Shown here piece by piece: positions 9,346 to 17,585 of a stretch of DNA of 61,556 nt. A program made the position numbers and the translations under genes. How positions within the stretch are numbered: position 1 is the first letter of the stretch; the number at the start of each line of letters is the position of its first letter. A model generated the notes under the pieces. That model was not told the origin of the DNA and did not search any database. It saw nothing but the letters and a program-made list of their open reading frames with translations. This DNA is from a virus. The DNA is taken from IMG/VR virus record IMGVR_UViG_3300037672_001935, positions 1 through 61,556 of that record; one strand, given 5' to 3'.

Positions 9346-9518
9346 TGGCTATTAAAGATCCACTAATTAAAAAAATATTTGATGATTTAGACGATTTTAG
9401 AGATTATTGTCGGTTTGAAGGCAAACCATTTCACGAAGCTAGCTTATATAAGAAAGGCGATCGTGTATGGGAAAGTTATCAAATATGGTGCCACAAGAAA
9501 CGTAGAATACGGAGATAA
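9345..9518 (+). CDS. Small conserved hypothetical protein, 57 residues
   Basis: A short frame starting at an ATG that overlaps the previous stop (TAATG) and ending at TAA 9516-9518. The product has an acidic start (IFDDLDDFRDYCR), then FEGKPFHEASLYKKGD and a basic tail. Small proteins with a similar RDYCR...LY...W layout occur in marine T4-like phages, from memory. Its presence explains the gap before the glycosyltransferase and supports the GTG start chosen for that gene. Confidence 0.6.
   Translation: MAIKDPLIKKIFDDLDDFRDYCRFEGKPFHEASLYKKGDRVWESYQIWCHKKRRIRR
9511..9514 (+). promoter_or_regulatory. Shine-Dalgarno site fixing a GTG start
   Basis: GGAG lies 8 bases before GTG 9523. It selects that GTG as the glycosyltransferase start over an in-frame TTG at 9415 that sits inside the preceding small gene and has no such site. 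Confidence 0.6.
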
Positions 9519-9522
9519 TAGT

Positions 9523-10587
9523 GTGACGATTTATATTGTTGATATCGAAGCAGTTGATACCAGATATACTAAACAATGGAAAGATTGGTTGCCTAAACAG
9601 TTTGAAAAAGCTTTAAAACTTCCAATATATACTATTTCAGGAGGAGACACTCCACAAACGACTACTCCTGGTGCATTTTTAAACTTTGGAGGTACAAATG
9701 TATACAAAAGCAAGCAACAAGAACACATAGCTAATTTGTTTTGTGAAAATAAAATACAAGACGGAGATTATTTTTTATATACAGATGCCTGGAATCCTAC
9801 TGTAATACAATTAAAATACATGGCAGAATTATTGAAGATAAAGATACGAATTGGTGGCATGTGGCATGCAGGATCATATGATTCACATGATTTTCTTGGC
9901 AGGTTAATTGGAGATGCACCTTGGGCTAGGCATGCAGAACGAAGTATGTATGAATGCTACGATGATAATTTTTTTGCAACAGAATTTCATATTGATTTAT
10001 TTACAAAAACATTTTGGGACGATCCACAAGATATTGATAAACAAAAACTGCATAAAATAAAACGTGTCGGATGGCCTATGGAATATCTTAAAGATAGTCT
10101 ATGGGGTAATCGTCAACTAAAAAAAGAAAACATAATATTATTTCCGCATAGACTTGCACCTGAAAAACAGCATGATATATTCTTAGATTTGAAAGAATCC
10201 TTGCCGCAATATCAATTTATTACTTGTCAAGAAAAAGAATTAACAAAAAAACAATATCACGAATTACTAGGCAGATCAAAAATTGTTTTTAGTGCAAACT
10301 TACAAGAAACATTAGGAATAAGTTGGTATGAGGGCTTAATTGTAGATTGTATTCCTATGGTGCCTGATCGATTAAGCTATAAAGAGATGGCGCAAGATGA
10401 TTTCAAATATCCAAGTGCTTGGACTGCAAACTTTGATGCATATAAGGAACATAAAATAAGTCTTATGGAAAGGATTTTGCACTTTATGGAAAATTATCAA
10501 ACATATTTGGCACAAATAAAAGAACAACGAGAATTTATCGAAAATAAATTTTTCTCAGGTACACGTTTATACAATGCACTTAAATGA
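9523..10587 (+). CDS. GT-B-like glycosyltransferase
   Basis: About 354 residues from the GTG. The N-terminal half is Trp-rich (FLYTDAWNPT, GGMWHAGSYDSHDF). The C-terminal half looks like a GT-B nucleotide-sugar domain: ILFPHRLAPEKQHD, then LLGRSKIVFSANLQETLG and WYEGLIVDCIPMVPDRLSY, the last matching the E-x7-E type donor site of family 4-like enzymes. Cytoplasmic, with no membrane segment. It sits in the dpdA/queD operon, so it could glycosylate a modified base, but a virion or cell-surface target is equally possible. It overlaps the next gene by 4 bases. Confidence 0.65.
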   Translation: MTIYIVDIEAVDTRYTKQWKDWLPKQFEKALKLPIYTISGGDTPQTTTPGAFLNFGGTNVYKSKQQEHIANLFCENKIQDGDYFLYTDAWNPTVIQLKYMAELLKIKIRIGGMWHAGSYDSHDFLGRLIGDAPWARHAERSMYECYDDNFFATEFHIDLFTKTFWDDPQDIDKQKLHKIKRVGWPMEYLKDSLWGNRQLKKENIILFPHRLAPEKQHDIFLDLKESLPQYQFITCQEKELTKKQYHELLGRSKIVFSANLQETLGISWYEGLIVDCIPMVPDRLSYKEMAQDDFKYPSAWTANFDAYKEHKISLMERILHFMENYQTYLAQIKEQREFIENKFFSGTRLYNALK

Positions 10588-10862
10588 TAAAACCTGTCAC
10601 TATTTCTATTCCTTTAGATGATCAAGACAGCCAGATATTGACATATACAACTAGAGATAACACGAAATCTATAGATCCAAATAGTTTCCAATATACAGCT
10701 ACTATTTGGGATAACACAGTTGTGTATAGCGAGTTGATAAACACAGAAGAGGTGCAAAAAATGGCTGAACAATATCCTGCTCTACAAAAAGCATATAAGA
10801 ATTTTAAACAAATTTATGATATAGTGAAACATGATTACAAGCAAAACAATGTAGGCAAATAA
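10584..10862 (+). CDS. Conserved hypothetical protein
   Basis: A 92-residue protein overlapping the glycosyltransferase stop (ATGA) and ending directly before the SHMT gene. It has a beta-rich N-terminus and a helical end (MAEQYPALQKAYKNFKQIYD) that I remember from other marine phage proteins of unknown role. No motif is recognised. Confidence 0.6.
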   Translation: MIKPVTISIPLDDQDSQILTYTTRDNTKSIDPNSFQYTATIWDNTVVYSELINTEEVQKMAEQYPALQKAYKNFKQIYDIVKHDYKQNNVGK

Positions 10863-12002
10863 ATGGATGGAAGAATTCAAGAAATATTAGACAATGAGGC
10901 TAAACGGCAGGAGCATACTGTTGAATTAATTGCAAGTGAAAATTTTGCAAGCCAAGCTGTGATGGATTTATGTGGAAGTATTTTCACAAACAAATATGCC
11001 GAAGGCTATCCTGGACGTAGATATTACAATGGCTGCAAACACATAGATGAAATAGAAGATCTTGCCATTGAAAGAATAAGATATCTATATAATTCTGCGT
11101 ATGCAAATGTACAACCTCACAGTGGAGCGAATGCGAACACAGCAGCGTATCAGGCACTGCTTCAACCTGGAGATAAAATTTTAGGAATGGATCTAGCAAG
11201 TGGCGGTCATCTCAGTCATGGAGCAAAAGTAAATATCAGTGGCAAAGTTTATAAATCTTTTTCATATGGAGTAGATGATAAAGGATGGTTAGACTATGGG
11301 AAGATAAATGAAATAGCAGAAATTGTTAAACCTAATCTTATTGTCGCAGGAGCTAGTAGCTATCCTAGACGTATTAACTGGGCAGAGTTACGTGATATAG
11401 CAGATTATCATAAATGTTTATTGATGGCAGACATTGCACATTACAGTGGACTAATAGCGGCTGGAGAATATCCTAATCCAGTTGAATATGCTGATGTCGT
11501 GACAAGTACTACGCATAAAACGTTGCGTGGACCAAGAGGTGGTTTTATACTTTGGAACAATGATGCATATACTAAAAAAATAAATAGTGCAATATTTCCT
11601 GGCACACAAGGTGGACCATTAATGAATATAATAGCAGCAAAAGCCCAAGCTTTTACAGAAGCACATCAGGATGACTTTAAAGAATACATTAAAAAGGTCA
11701 TTAAGCATGCAAAAATAATGGCTGATGTTTTCATAGCTCATGGTTTTAAAGTTCAGACTGCAGGCACAGACAGTCATTTAGTAGTCGTAAATTTAGTTGA
11801 CAAGAAATATTCAGGTAAAGAAGCAGCTGATTTATTAGAACAAAACAACATAACACTTAACAAAAATGGAGTACCTAATGACCCTAGAAATTTTATCCAG
11901 ACAAGTGGAATAAGAATTGGCACTGCAGCAGAAACTACAAGAGGGCATGATGAATTATGGTTTAAACAATTAGCCATAAAAATTTGTAACATTCTATCTT
12001 AA
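10863..12002 (+). CDS. glyA: Serine hydroxymethyltransferase
   Basis: A 379-residue PLP enzyme interconverting serine and glycine with formation of 5,10-methylene-THF. Visible landmarks are ELIASENFAS (21-30), NKYAEGYPGRRYY, HSGANANTAAY, ADIAHYSG (189-196) and the PLP lysine in TTHKTLRGPRGG (K219), ending with SGIRIGTAAETTRG. It is somewhat shorter than cellular GlyA (about 417), trimmed at the C-terminus, but all active-site elements are present. Together with FolE and the AICAR formyltransferase it indicates phage control of one-carbon and nucleotide supply. Confidence 0.95.
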   Translation: MDGRIQEILDNEAKRQEHTVELIASENFASQAVMDLCGSIFTNKYAEGYPGRRYYNGCKHIDEIEDLAIERIRYLYNSAYANVQPHSGANANTAAYQALLQPGDKILGMDLASGGHLSHGAKVNISGKVYKSFSYGVDDKGWLDYGKINEIAEIVKPNLIVAGASSYPRRINWAELRDIADYHKCLLMADIAHYSGLIAAGEYPNPVEYADVVTSTTHKTLRGPRGGFILWNNDAYTKKINSAIFPGTQGGPLMNIIAAKAQAFTEAHQDDFKEYIKKVIKHAKIMADVFIAHGFKVQTAGTDSHLVVVNLVDKKYSGKEAADLLEQNNITLNKNGVPNDPRNFIQTSGIRIGTAAETTRGHDELWFKQLAIKICNILS

Positions 12003-12008
12003 AATCAA

Positions 12009-12575
12009 ATGACAAATAAAAAAATTTATACTTGGCAAGACATTGAAAAAATGTGTGTTCATATCACATGTGAAATGTATTCTGATGGTTGGTTTCCAAA
12101 CTATGTTGTAGGAATAACTAGAGGTGGAAATGTACCTGCAACAATAATAGCAAACATGCTATCAATTCCAGCAGACTCAATAAGTGTTAGTTTCCGAGAT
12201 AACGGCATACTCACGGAGTCAAATTGTGTTATGGCGGAAGATGCATTTGGATATACTGTGCTACCGCGAGAAGGTTATTACCTTAGCAGTAATGGTAGTG
12301 ATCCAGATAGACGTAAAAATATTTTAATTATAGATGATATAAATGATACTGGAAGAACGTTTCAATGGATAATGAAAGATTGGCAACAATCTTGCATGCC
12401 CGAAGATACAGCTTGGAAAGATATCTGGACCTATAATGTGCGATTTGCTGCACTGACAGAAAATTTATCTAGTGAGTTTGAACATGTGACATACTACTGT
12501 GATACTGTTAACAAAGCAGAAGATGATGTTTGGTTAGTATACCCTTGGGAAAATGTAGGTGTATATGATAGATGA
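12009..12575 (+). CDS. Phosphoribosyltransferase
   Basis: A 188-residue type I PRTase. VVGITRGGNVPA (33-44) is the pyrophosphate loop region, and ILIIDDINDTGRTF (105-118) is the 13-residue PRPP-binding motif with its paired acids. These enzymes join PRPP to a base. The hood region does not let me choose between hypoxanthine/guanine and other bases. Lying 7 bases after glyA and overlapping a DNA glycosylase gene, it may salvage bases released from host DNA or the glycosylase product; that link is inference. Confidence 0.85.
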   Translation: MTNKKIYTWQDIEKMCVHITCEMYSDGWFPNYVVGITRGGNVPATIIANMLSIPADSISVSFRDNGILTESNCVMAEDAFGYTVLPREGYYLSSNGSDPDRRKNILIIDDINDTGRTFQWIMKDWQQSCMPEDTAWKDIWTYNVRFAALTENLSSEFEHVTYYCDTVNKAEDDVWLVYPWENVGVYDR

Positions 12576-12966
12576 ACTAATGGTGCAACAACAAGTTGCA
12601 AACAAATGGCAGCATATGGTAGGTGTTATATGTCTAAATCTTACTAACAGACGACAGGTTAAGAAGATTTTGCCCAAATTTTTTGCAAACTGGGATACAG
12701 CAGAAAAGTTTTTAAATGCAAATTACGATGAAGTAAAAAATACTATTAGTAGTTTAGGTATGTCCAATGTAAGAACAAAAAGATTATTCCAAATGTCTAA
12801 AGATTTCTTAACATGGGATCAAATAGATGCGCAAAAATTACATGGTATAGGCAAGTACGGTAGCGACAGTTATGAAATTTTTTATAATAATGTTGTTCCT
12901 AACAATGTACAAGATAAAGAATTATTGAAATATATTGCAAATGTTACTACACATTCCAGTACATGA
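12565..12966 (+). CDS. MBD4-like HhH-GPD DNA glycosylase
   Basis: A 133-residue single-domain protein of the endonuclease III/MBD4 superfamily. The ATG at 12565 lies inside the PRTase gene; a GTG at 12559 is possible. The pattern NRRxVxxxLPxFFxxW, then YDEVKNTISSLGMSNVRTKR, the helix-hairpin-helix LHGIGKYGS (92-100) and a downstream Asp in VQDKELLKY (D117) follows MBD4, where the Asp is catalytic. No FeS cysteines are present. It would excise a mismatched or damaged base, such as T or U opposite G. It has no methyl-binding domain and is shorter than the MBD4 catalytic domain. Confidence 0.7.
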   Translation: MIDELMVQQQVANKWQHMVGVICLNLTNRRQVKKILPKFFANWDTAEKFLNANYDEVKNTISSLGMSNVRTKRLFQMSKDFLTWDQIDAQKLHGIGKYGSDSYEIFYNNVVPNNVQDKELLKYIANVTTHSST

Positions 12967-13231
12967 TCTAGTTCCAGAAATATCAGATAGTCCTCAGTTA
13001 GTGTCAATGTTAAGACAAGTTGGTATTGATTATGCAACAAACACAATTGATGCTGTATTGCATGATACTTATATGAGCATATTCTATTTTGCAGATTATG
13101 ATATGAAATTGCAAAATAGATGGGTAACATATTGTATCAATTGGGGCGAAGCAGGAATAACACTTGTGCTAACTAGCACGAAAGACGTTACAGACCGCAT
13201 TACCTATCAAGAGAAATCCAGTTTTTATTAA
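12941..13231 (+). CDS. Small hypothetical protein
   Basis: A 96-residue protein. ATG 12941 is preferred over TTG 12935, and it overlaps the glycosylase end by 26 bases. It contains VLHDTYMSIFYFADYDM and NWGEAGITLVLTSTKD, a mixed alpha/beta composition with no known motif. It is the last gene before the promoter at 13249, so it closes this operon. Confidence 0.5.
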   Translation: MLLHIPVHDLVPEISDSPQLVSMLRQVGIDYATNTIDAVLHDTYMSIFYFADYDMKLQNRWVTYCINWGEAGITLVLTSTKDVTDRITYQEKSSFY

Positions 13232-13248
13232 AAATTTATTAATTTTTC

Positions 13249-13277
13249 TTGACAAATTTTCTAAATACATATACAAT
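13249..13277 (+). promoter_or_regulatory. Sigma-70-type promoter upstream of folE
   Basis: TTGACA at 13249-13254 and TACAAT at 13272-13277, separated by exactly 17 bases, in the 86-base gap before folE. An AT-only inverted repeat just upstream (13230-13247) might insulate it. The folE start at 13318 has a GGAG site. A host-type promoter suggests early or middle expression of folE and queE. Confidence 0.7.
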
Positions 13278-13317
13278 ATAAACACTAGACATCCTCGTCT
13301 ATAACTCGGAGCAATTA

Positions 13318-13989
13318 ATGATTAGTGATCAGATAAAAAACAGGATCAAGCAAGCTGGCGCTCGATTCCATAGTAATGACAACATAAGTGAATACATCAA
13401 CCCTGGCGAACTTGAACTACTTCAAGATGAAGTTCAGATTAAACTACAGAATGTTTTAGATAGTTTAGTTATTGATACTAGTAACGACCATAATACTAAC
13501 GAAACTGCAAAACGTGTCGCTAAAATGTATGTACAGGAAATTTTTGGCGGTAGATACAAACCCTTGCCAAAAATTACAGCTTTTCCTAACATGGGTTATA
13601 AGAGTTTGTATACAAGCGGTCCTATCAGTATACGAAGTACTTGTGCACATCACTTTCAAAATATTGTTGGCAAATGTTGGATTGGTATAATACCAGAGCA
13701 AGAAGTAATTGGATTAAGCAAATTTAACAGATTAGTTCATCATATTGCAGAACGCCCACAAATACAAGAAGAAATGACCACACAGATTGCCATGGCTTTA
13801 ACAGAATATGCAAAAACTCCAAACGTTGCTGTGGTAGTAAAAGCCGAACATCACTGCATGACGCATAGAGGTGTTCGTGAACACGAAAGCGATATGACAA
13901 CTGCTATCATGCTTGGAGCTTTTAATAAAGATTCTGCACTTAAACAGGAGTTTTATGATATATGCCTAAGCATGAAGGGTCATAAATGA
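13318..13989 (+). CDS. folE: GTP cyclohydrolase I
   Basis: A 223-residue enzyme converting GTP to 7,8-dihydroneopterin triphosphate, the first step of both folate and 7-deazaguanine synthesis. The zinc ligands C109 and C180 and the active-site HH pair (H111, H112 in STCAHHF) are in the same spacing as E. coli FolE (C110, H112, H113, C181). GLSKFNRLV and ERPQIQEEMT are also conserved. Full length. It directly precedes queE with a 4-base overlap, pointing to the deazaguanine branch. Confidence 0.96.
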   Translation: MISDQIKNRIKQAGARFHSNDNISEYINPGELELLQDEVQIKLQNVLDSLVIDTSNDHNTNETAKRVAKMYVQEIFGGRYKPLPKITAFPNMGYKSLYTSGPISIRSTCAHHFQNIVGKCWIGIIPEQEVIGLSKFNRLVHHIAERPQIQEEMTTQIAMALTEYAKTPNVAVVVKAEHHCMTHRGVREHESDMTTAIMLGAFNKDSALKQEFYDICLSMKGHK

Positions 13990-14858
13990 AAACGTTACGC
14001 TATTCTGAAGCATTTTACAGTGTGCAAGGAGAGGGTAATTTCATTGGTACTCCAAGTGTTTTCTTACGAAGCTTTGGTTGTAATTTAAGATGCCAAGGAT
14101 TTGGTTTGACACGTGGTACTCCTAAGAAAAAAATGAGTGACGAAGTTGTTGCATTATTAGATAATGGTGTGCTTGATAGGGTCAGTAAATTTGAGGATTT
14201 GCCTATGGTGAGAACAGGATGTGATACATATGCAAGTATATATCCTGAATTTAAAAAATACATGATGGACAGATCTGTAGATCAAGTAGTAGAACACATA
14301 CTCAGTCTTACACCAGAAAATAAATGGCAAATGGATAATGGTCAAGATATACATTTCATTCTAACCGGAGGAGAGCCATTATTATGGCAACGTTTTTGGC
14401 TTAATCTTTTCGAACATCCTAGGATGCAGGATTTACGAAATCTTACAGTAGAAACCAACACTACACAGCAATTACAACCACAATTTGCAGAATATCTTTC
14501 TACACAGGATAGATTCCAAGTAACTTGGGCATGCAGTCCTAAACTTACAGTATCTGCAGAACTGTGGAAAAATGCTATACGTCCAGAAATAGCACGGTCT
14601 TATCTTGACATAGATAAAAGTAAAATGTATTTAAAATTTGTAGTTGCCGACGATGTCGATATTGATGATGTGCATAAGGCTGTGAAAGAATTTTCAGATG
14701 GAGGAGTAGATGTGCCTGTATACGTAATGCCTGTCGGAGGATGTAAAGAAGAATATGGTGAAAATAAAGTGAACGTAGCTGAACTAGCATTAGCAAAAGG
14801 TTGGAGATACAGTCCTAGATTACAAGTAGAATTATTTGGTAACAGTTGGGGAACATAA
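13986..14858 (+). CDS. queE: 7-carboxy-7-deazaguanine synthase (radical SAM), unusual cluster motif
   Basis: A 290-residue radical SAM enzyme that converts 6-carboxytetrahydropterin to 7-carboxy-7-deazaguanine. EAFYSVQGEGNFIGTPSVF (8-26) is the QueE start signature and ILTGGEPLLW the SAM-binding GGEP motif. Instead of CX3CX2C the cluster region reads C32-NLR-C36 with F39 where the third Cys should be; the next Cys is C79 in RTGCDTYAS, after a 42-residue spacer. E. coli QueE uses CX3CX2C and Burkholderia QueE CX14CX2C. The C-terminal PVYVMPVGG and the YSPRLQVELFG end fit the family. It overlaps folE by 4 bases. Confidence 0.88.
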   Translation: MKTLRYSEAFYSVQGEGNFIGTPSVFLRSFGCNLRCQGFGLTRGTPKKKMSDEVVALLDNGVLDRVSKFEDLPMVRTGCDTYASIYPEFKKYMMDRSVDQVVEHILSLTPENKWQMDNGQDIHFILTGGEPLLWQRFWLNLFEHPRMQDLRNLTVETNTTQQLQPQFAEYLSTQDRFQVTWACSPKLTVSAELWKNAIRPEIARSYLDIDKSKMYLKFVVADDVDIDDVHKAVKEFSDGGVDVPVYVMPVGGCKEEYGENKVNVAELALAKGWRYSPRLQVELFGNSWGT

Positions 14859-15196
14859 TGAGGAATATATTTAAGAAAAACAAAAAAGAAGTAGCACAGA
14901 CACCAGAAGAACAAAGACGTGCTATTTTACAAAAAGAAAAAGATCAAGCTACAAAACGCAAGGAACCTTGGGTTGCAGTATTAGATACTCAGATTAATCC
15001 TGATAACATACGACATGGATTTTTTGAATTAGATTGGAATAATGAATTTATTGAGCAATTATTAGATGCAGGATACAAGGGCGAAACAAATGAACAGATA
15101 GTAGATTCTTGGTTCAAAACAATTGCAAAGCAAATTCTAGAAGATGAAGGTATGGATAATACCAGGCAGGCCGGTAGTATAAACATAAATCGTTAA
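14858..15196 (+). CDS. Conserved hypothetical protein
   Basis: A 112-residue protein whose ATG overlaps the queE stop (TAATG). A Lys-rich coiled N-terminus (KKNKKEVAQTPEEQRRAIL) leads to PWVAVLDTQINPDNIRHGFF and ELDWNNEFIEQLLDAGYKG. I remember this central segment from marine T4-like phages, where it is unassigned. No enzyme motif is seen. Confidence 0.7.
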   Translation: MRNIFKKNKKEVAQTPEEQRRAILQKEKDQATKRKEPWVAVLDTQINPDNIRHGFFELDWNNEFIEQLLDAGYKGETNEQIVDSWFKTIAKQILEDEGMDNTRQAGSININR

Positions 15197-15203
15197 AGGT
15201 AAT

Positions 15204-16193
15204 ATGAGTCAATATATTCTTGTAGACACTGCAAATACATTTTTTAGAGCAAGGCATGTGGTTAGAGGTGATGTGACCACTAAAGTAGGAATGGCACTAC
15301 ATGTAACATTAGCAAGTATTATGAAAGCATGGAAAGATTTCAATGCCGATCATGTAGTTTTCTGTTTAGAAGGCAGGAGTTGGCGGAAAGACGTGTATAA
15401 ACCATACAAGCGAAATAGGCAGGAAACTCGTGATGCATTAACTCCTCGAGAATTAGAAGAAGACAAAGTATTTTGGGAAACGTTTGATTCATTTAATGAA
15501 TTTATACGTGAAAAAACAAATTGTTCTGTCCTACAGCATAAACAACTTGAAGCAGATGATCTTATCGCAGGCTGGATTCAAAATCATCCCGAAGACCAAC
15601 ATGTAATATTATCTACTGACGGCGATTTTGCGCAGCTTCTTGCTCCAAATGTAAAACAATACAACGGTGTATCTAACACAACTATAACTTTAGACGGCTA
15701 TTTCAATGACAAAAACAAACTTGTCACTGATAAAAAAACTGGAGAACCTAAAGAATTCCCAGATCCACAATGGTTATTATTTGAAAAATGCATGCGAGGC
15801 GATACTAGTGATAATGTTTTCAGTGCTTATCCAGGAGTCCGCAAGAAAGGTACAAAGAATAAAGTTGGATTATTAGAAGCATTTACTGATAAAAAAGACA
15901 AAGGTTTCAACTGGAATAATTTAATGTTACAGCGTTGGGTTGACCATAACGGTGTTGAACATCGAGTTATTGATGATTATAACCGGAATGTTATGTTATG
16001 TGATTTGACTGCACAGCCGCAAGAAATACGTAAGATAATAGATGAAATTGTTACTAATACAGAATCAAAACAGGTTTCCCAAGTTGGTGTAAAATTTATG
16101 AAATTTTGTGCCAAGTGGGATTTACAACGTGTACTAGAACAATCAAATAAATATGCAGATTTACTTAATTCTAATTATAAAAAGGCACAATGA
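15204..16193 (+). CDS. rnh: RNase H / 5'-3' exonuclease (T4 Rnh-like, FEN family)
   Basis: A 329-residue flap nuclease that removes RNA primers and 5' flaps on the lagging strand. Metal-binding acids appear in order: LVDTANTFFRAR (D8), CLEGRSWRKDVYKPYKRNR, LEADDLIAGW, STDGDFAQLL and MRGDTSDNVF, followed by the helix-hairpin-helix-like YPGVRKKG. Length is close to T4 Rnh (305). It belongs with the polymerase and clamps functionally but is 13 kb downstream. Confidence 0.92.
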   Translation: MSQYILVDTANTFFRARHVVRGDVTTKVGMALHVTLASIMKAWKDFNADHVVFCLEGRSWRKDVYKPYKRNRQETRDALTPRELEEDKVFWETFDSFNEFIREKTNCSVLQHKQLEADDLIAGWIQNHPEDQHVILSTDGDFAQLLAPNVKQYNGVSNTTITLDGYFNDKNKLVTDKKTGEPKEFPDPQWLLFEKCMRGDTSDNVFSAYPGVRKKGTKNKVGLLEAFTDKKDKGFNWNNLMLQRWVDHNGVEHRVIDDYNRNVMLCDLTAQPQEIRKIIDEIVTNTESKQVSQVGVKFMKFCAKWDLQRVLEQSNKYADLLNSNYKKAQ

Positions 16194-16669
16194 CTGTTAC
16201 TGCTAAAGAAATCATTAAAGATAAATTTTGGATTGTAGAAAATAACGGCGAGAAGATAGCAACATTATCATTAAATGATAACAAATATATGTTTAGTGAT
16301 AGTAAAGGCACAAAATTCTATAACGACGAACAAAATCTCACAAAGGAAATTGGTACTCCTATATCTTGGAGCAAATTATCAATAACAGAAATTCCTAAAT
16401 TTGAAATTTACAATTATCCTACAAGTTGTGCACCACATAACATACTGTATGACGTTAAAAAATCATTACCACTATTCACAAAAAGTATTAAATCAAAAAG
16501 TTTATATTGTGCAGGATACTATATAATCCACTTTGATAAAGGTTGGGTAAAAAGTTTTTGCCCCAAATTAATGACGATAGAAGGATACCAATATCAAGGA
16601 CCATTTAAAAGTAAAATAGAAATGAAAAACGCTTTAGGACAGCAGAATGGAAAAAATAGAACCAATTAA
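16190..16669 (+). CDS. Conserved hypothetical protein
   Basis: A 159-residue protein overlapping the rnh stop by 4 bases. It contains YDVKKSLPLFTKSIKSKSLY and AGYYIIHFDKGWVKSFCPKL, then YQGPFKSK. The layout matches a conserved unknown that follows rnh in marine T4-like phages, from memory. Probably cytoplasmic; no function assigned. Confidence 0.7.
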   Translation: MTVTAKEIIKDKFWIVENNGEKIATLSLNDNKYMFSDSKGTKFYNDEQNLTKEIGTPISWSKLSITEIPKFEIYNYPTSCAPHNILYDVKKSLPLFTKSIKSKSLYCAGYYIIHFDKGWVKSFCPKLMTIEGYQYQGPFKSKIEMKNALGQQNGKNRTN

Positions 16670-16889
16670 TACAACAGCTTTACAAACGTTTTTTAAACTT
16701 GTGAAGAGTGCAGATACAAGCCAAGCAAAAGAGATTAGAATGACACTAGCAGACGCAAAGAAATTATCTTATACCCTATCTCAAATGTTACTTAGGCACA
16801 GTAGTAATCTTGAATCTTTATTTCAAAACCAAGTACAATCAACAGAAGAAGTTATCTCAGTGAATGTTGATGGTGGCAAAGGTTGGTAA
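16647..16889 (+). CDS. Small conserved hypothetical protein
   Basis: An 80-residue, mostly helical protein overlapping the previous gene by 23 bases. A TLADAKKLSYTLSQMLLRH helix dominates. It is part of the block of small conserved unknowns after rnh. No motif seen. Confidence 0.65.
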   Translation: MEKIEPINTTALQTFFKLVKSADTSQAKEIRMTLADAKKLSYTLSQMLLRHSSNLESLFQNQVQSTEEVISVNVDGGKGW

Positions 16890-16911
16890 ATATAGTGTTA
16901 TAGAGCATAAA

Positions 16912-17178
16912 ATGAGTAGACCAAAACCAACCATATTGCGTGAATATATTAACGACACCACACATAGATATGAACAAATCTTATCTGCTGAATCTACATG
17001 GATTGTTTTATACAAAAATCGTCCATTTAATTTAAAAAGTGGTAATTATCATAGTTCAACTCCTGGCCCGAAATACAAGAAAACATCTTTTTGCAATCCT
17101 GGACATGCGCACAATCTAGCAGAAAGGTTAAACACACAATTTAATTGCAATGATTTTACTGTTATAAACATCACATGA
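16912..17178 (+). CDS. Small conserved hypothetical protein
   Basis: An 88-residue protein. ATG 16912 is chosen because the longer frame starting at 16864 would lie inside the previous gene. It contains TPGPKYKKTSFCNPGHAHNL and a basic N-terminus (MSRPKPTILREY). Small proteins with the GPKYKKTSFxNPGHA segment are remembered from marine T4-like phages; role unknown. Confidence 0.7.
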   Translation: MSRPKPTILREYINDTTHRYEQILSAESTWIVLYKNRPFNLKSGNYHSSTPGPKYKKTSFCNPGHAHNLAERLNTQFNCNDFTVINIT

Positions 17179-17585
17179 ATTGGAAAGAAACTTATACGAA
17201 GATTTTTCTAAAACAAAGTAATATTCCTGTATCAGCAGTGAGCCTTAGGCAATATCTGCCTTTGTGGTGGCAAAATACCAGGACAAAATCACAAGGGGGT
17301 CTACGCTTAACATACAAAGGTTTTGAACATTTAAAAAATGTTGTGAATTTAAAATTTTATCAAGTGCCTTTACCTGACGATCAATCTATTGCTACACAAA
17401 CTATTTTATTTTTAGATAAATTTATTACTTGTCCTTATTTTTTGAATCAACACAGTATATTTGTCACAGAAGAAAAGAAAGCAATAGAGTTACATTTGTT
17501 TTCTGGTGATTTGCATAAGTATGGATTAGTAAAAGCAATGTCACGCTACAATAAAGAAGAAAATGGAATTAAAATACGGACTTAA
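17175..17585 (+). CDS. Conserved hypothetical protein
   Basis: A 136-residue protein overlapping the previous stop by 4 bases. It contains LRQYLPLWWQNTRTKSQGGL, a region I associate with an unassigned family of marine myoviruses. The Trp pair and Arg-rich stretch could bind nucleic acid, but nothing confirms this. Confidence 0.65.
   Translation: MNWKETYTKIFLKQSNIPVSAVSLRQYLPLWWQNTRTKSQGGLRLTYKGFEHLKNVVNLKFYQVPLPDDQSIATQTILFLDKFITCPYFLNQHSIFVTEEKKAIELHLFSGDLHKYGLVKAMSRYNKEENGIKIRT

Noticed and set aside
13230-13247. AT-only inverted repeat just after a stop codon, possible terminator
   Set aside because: The 7-bp stem contains no G-C pair, so a stable terminator hairpin is unlikely; mentioned only as context for the promoter at 13249.
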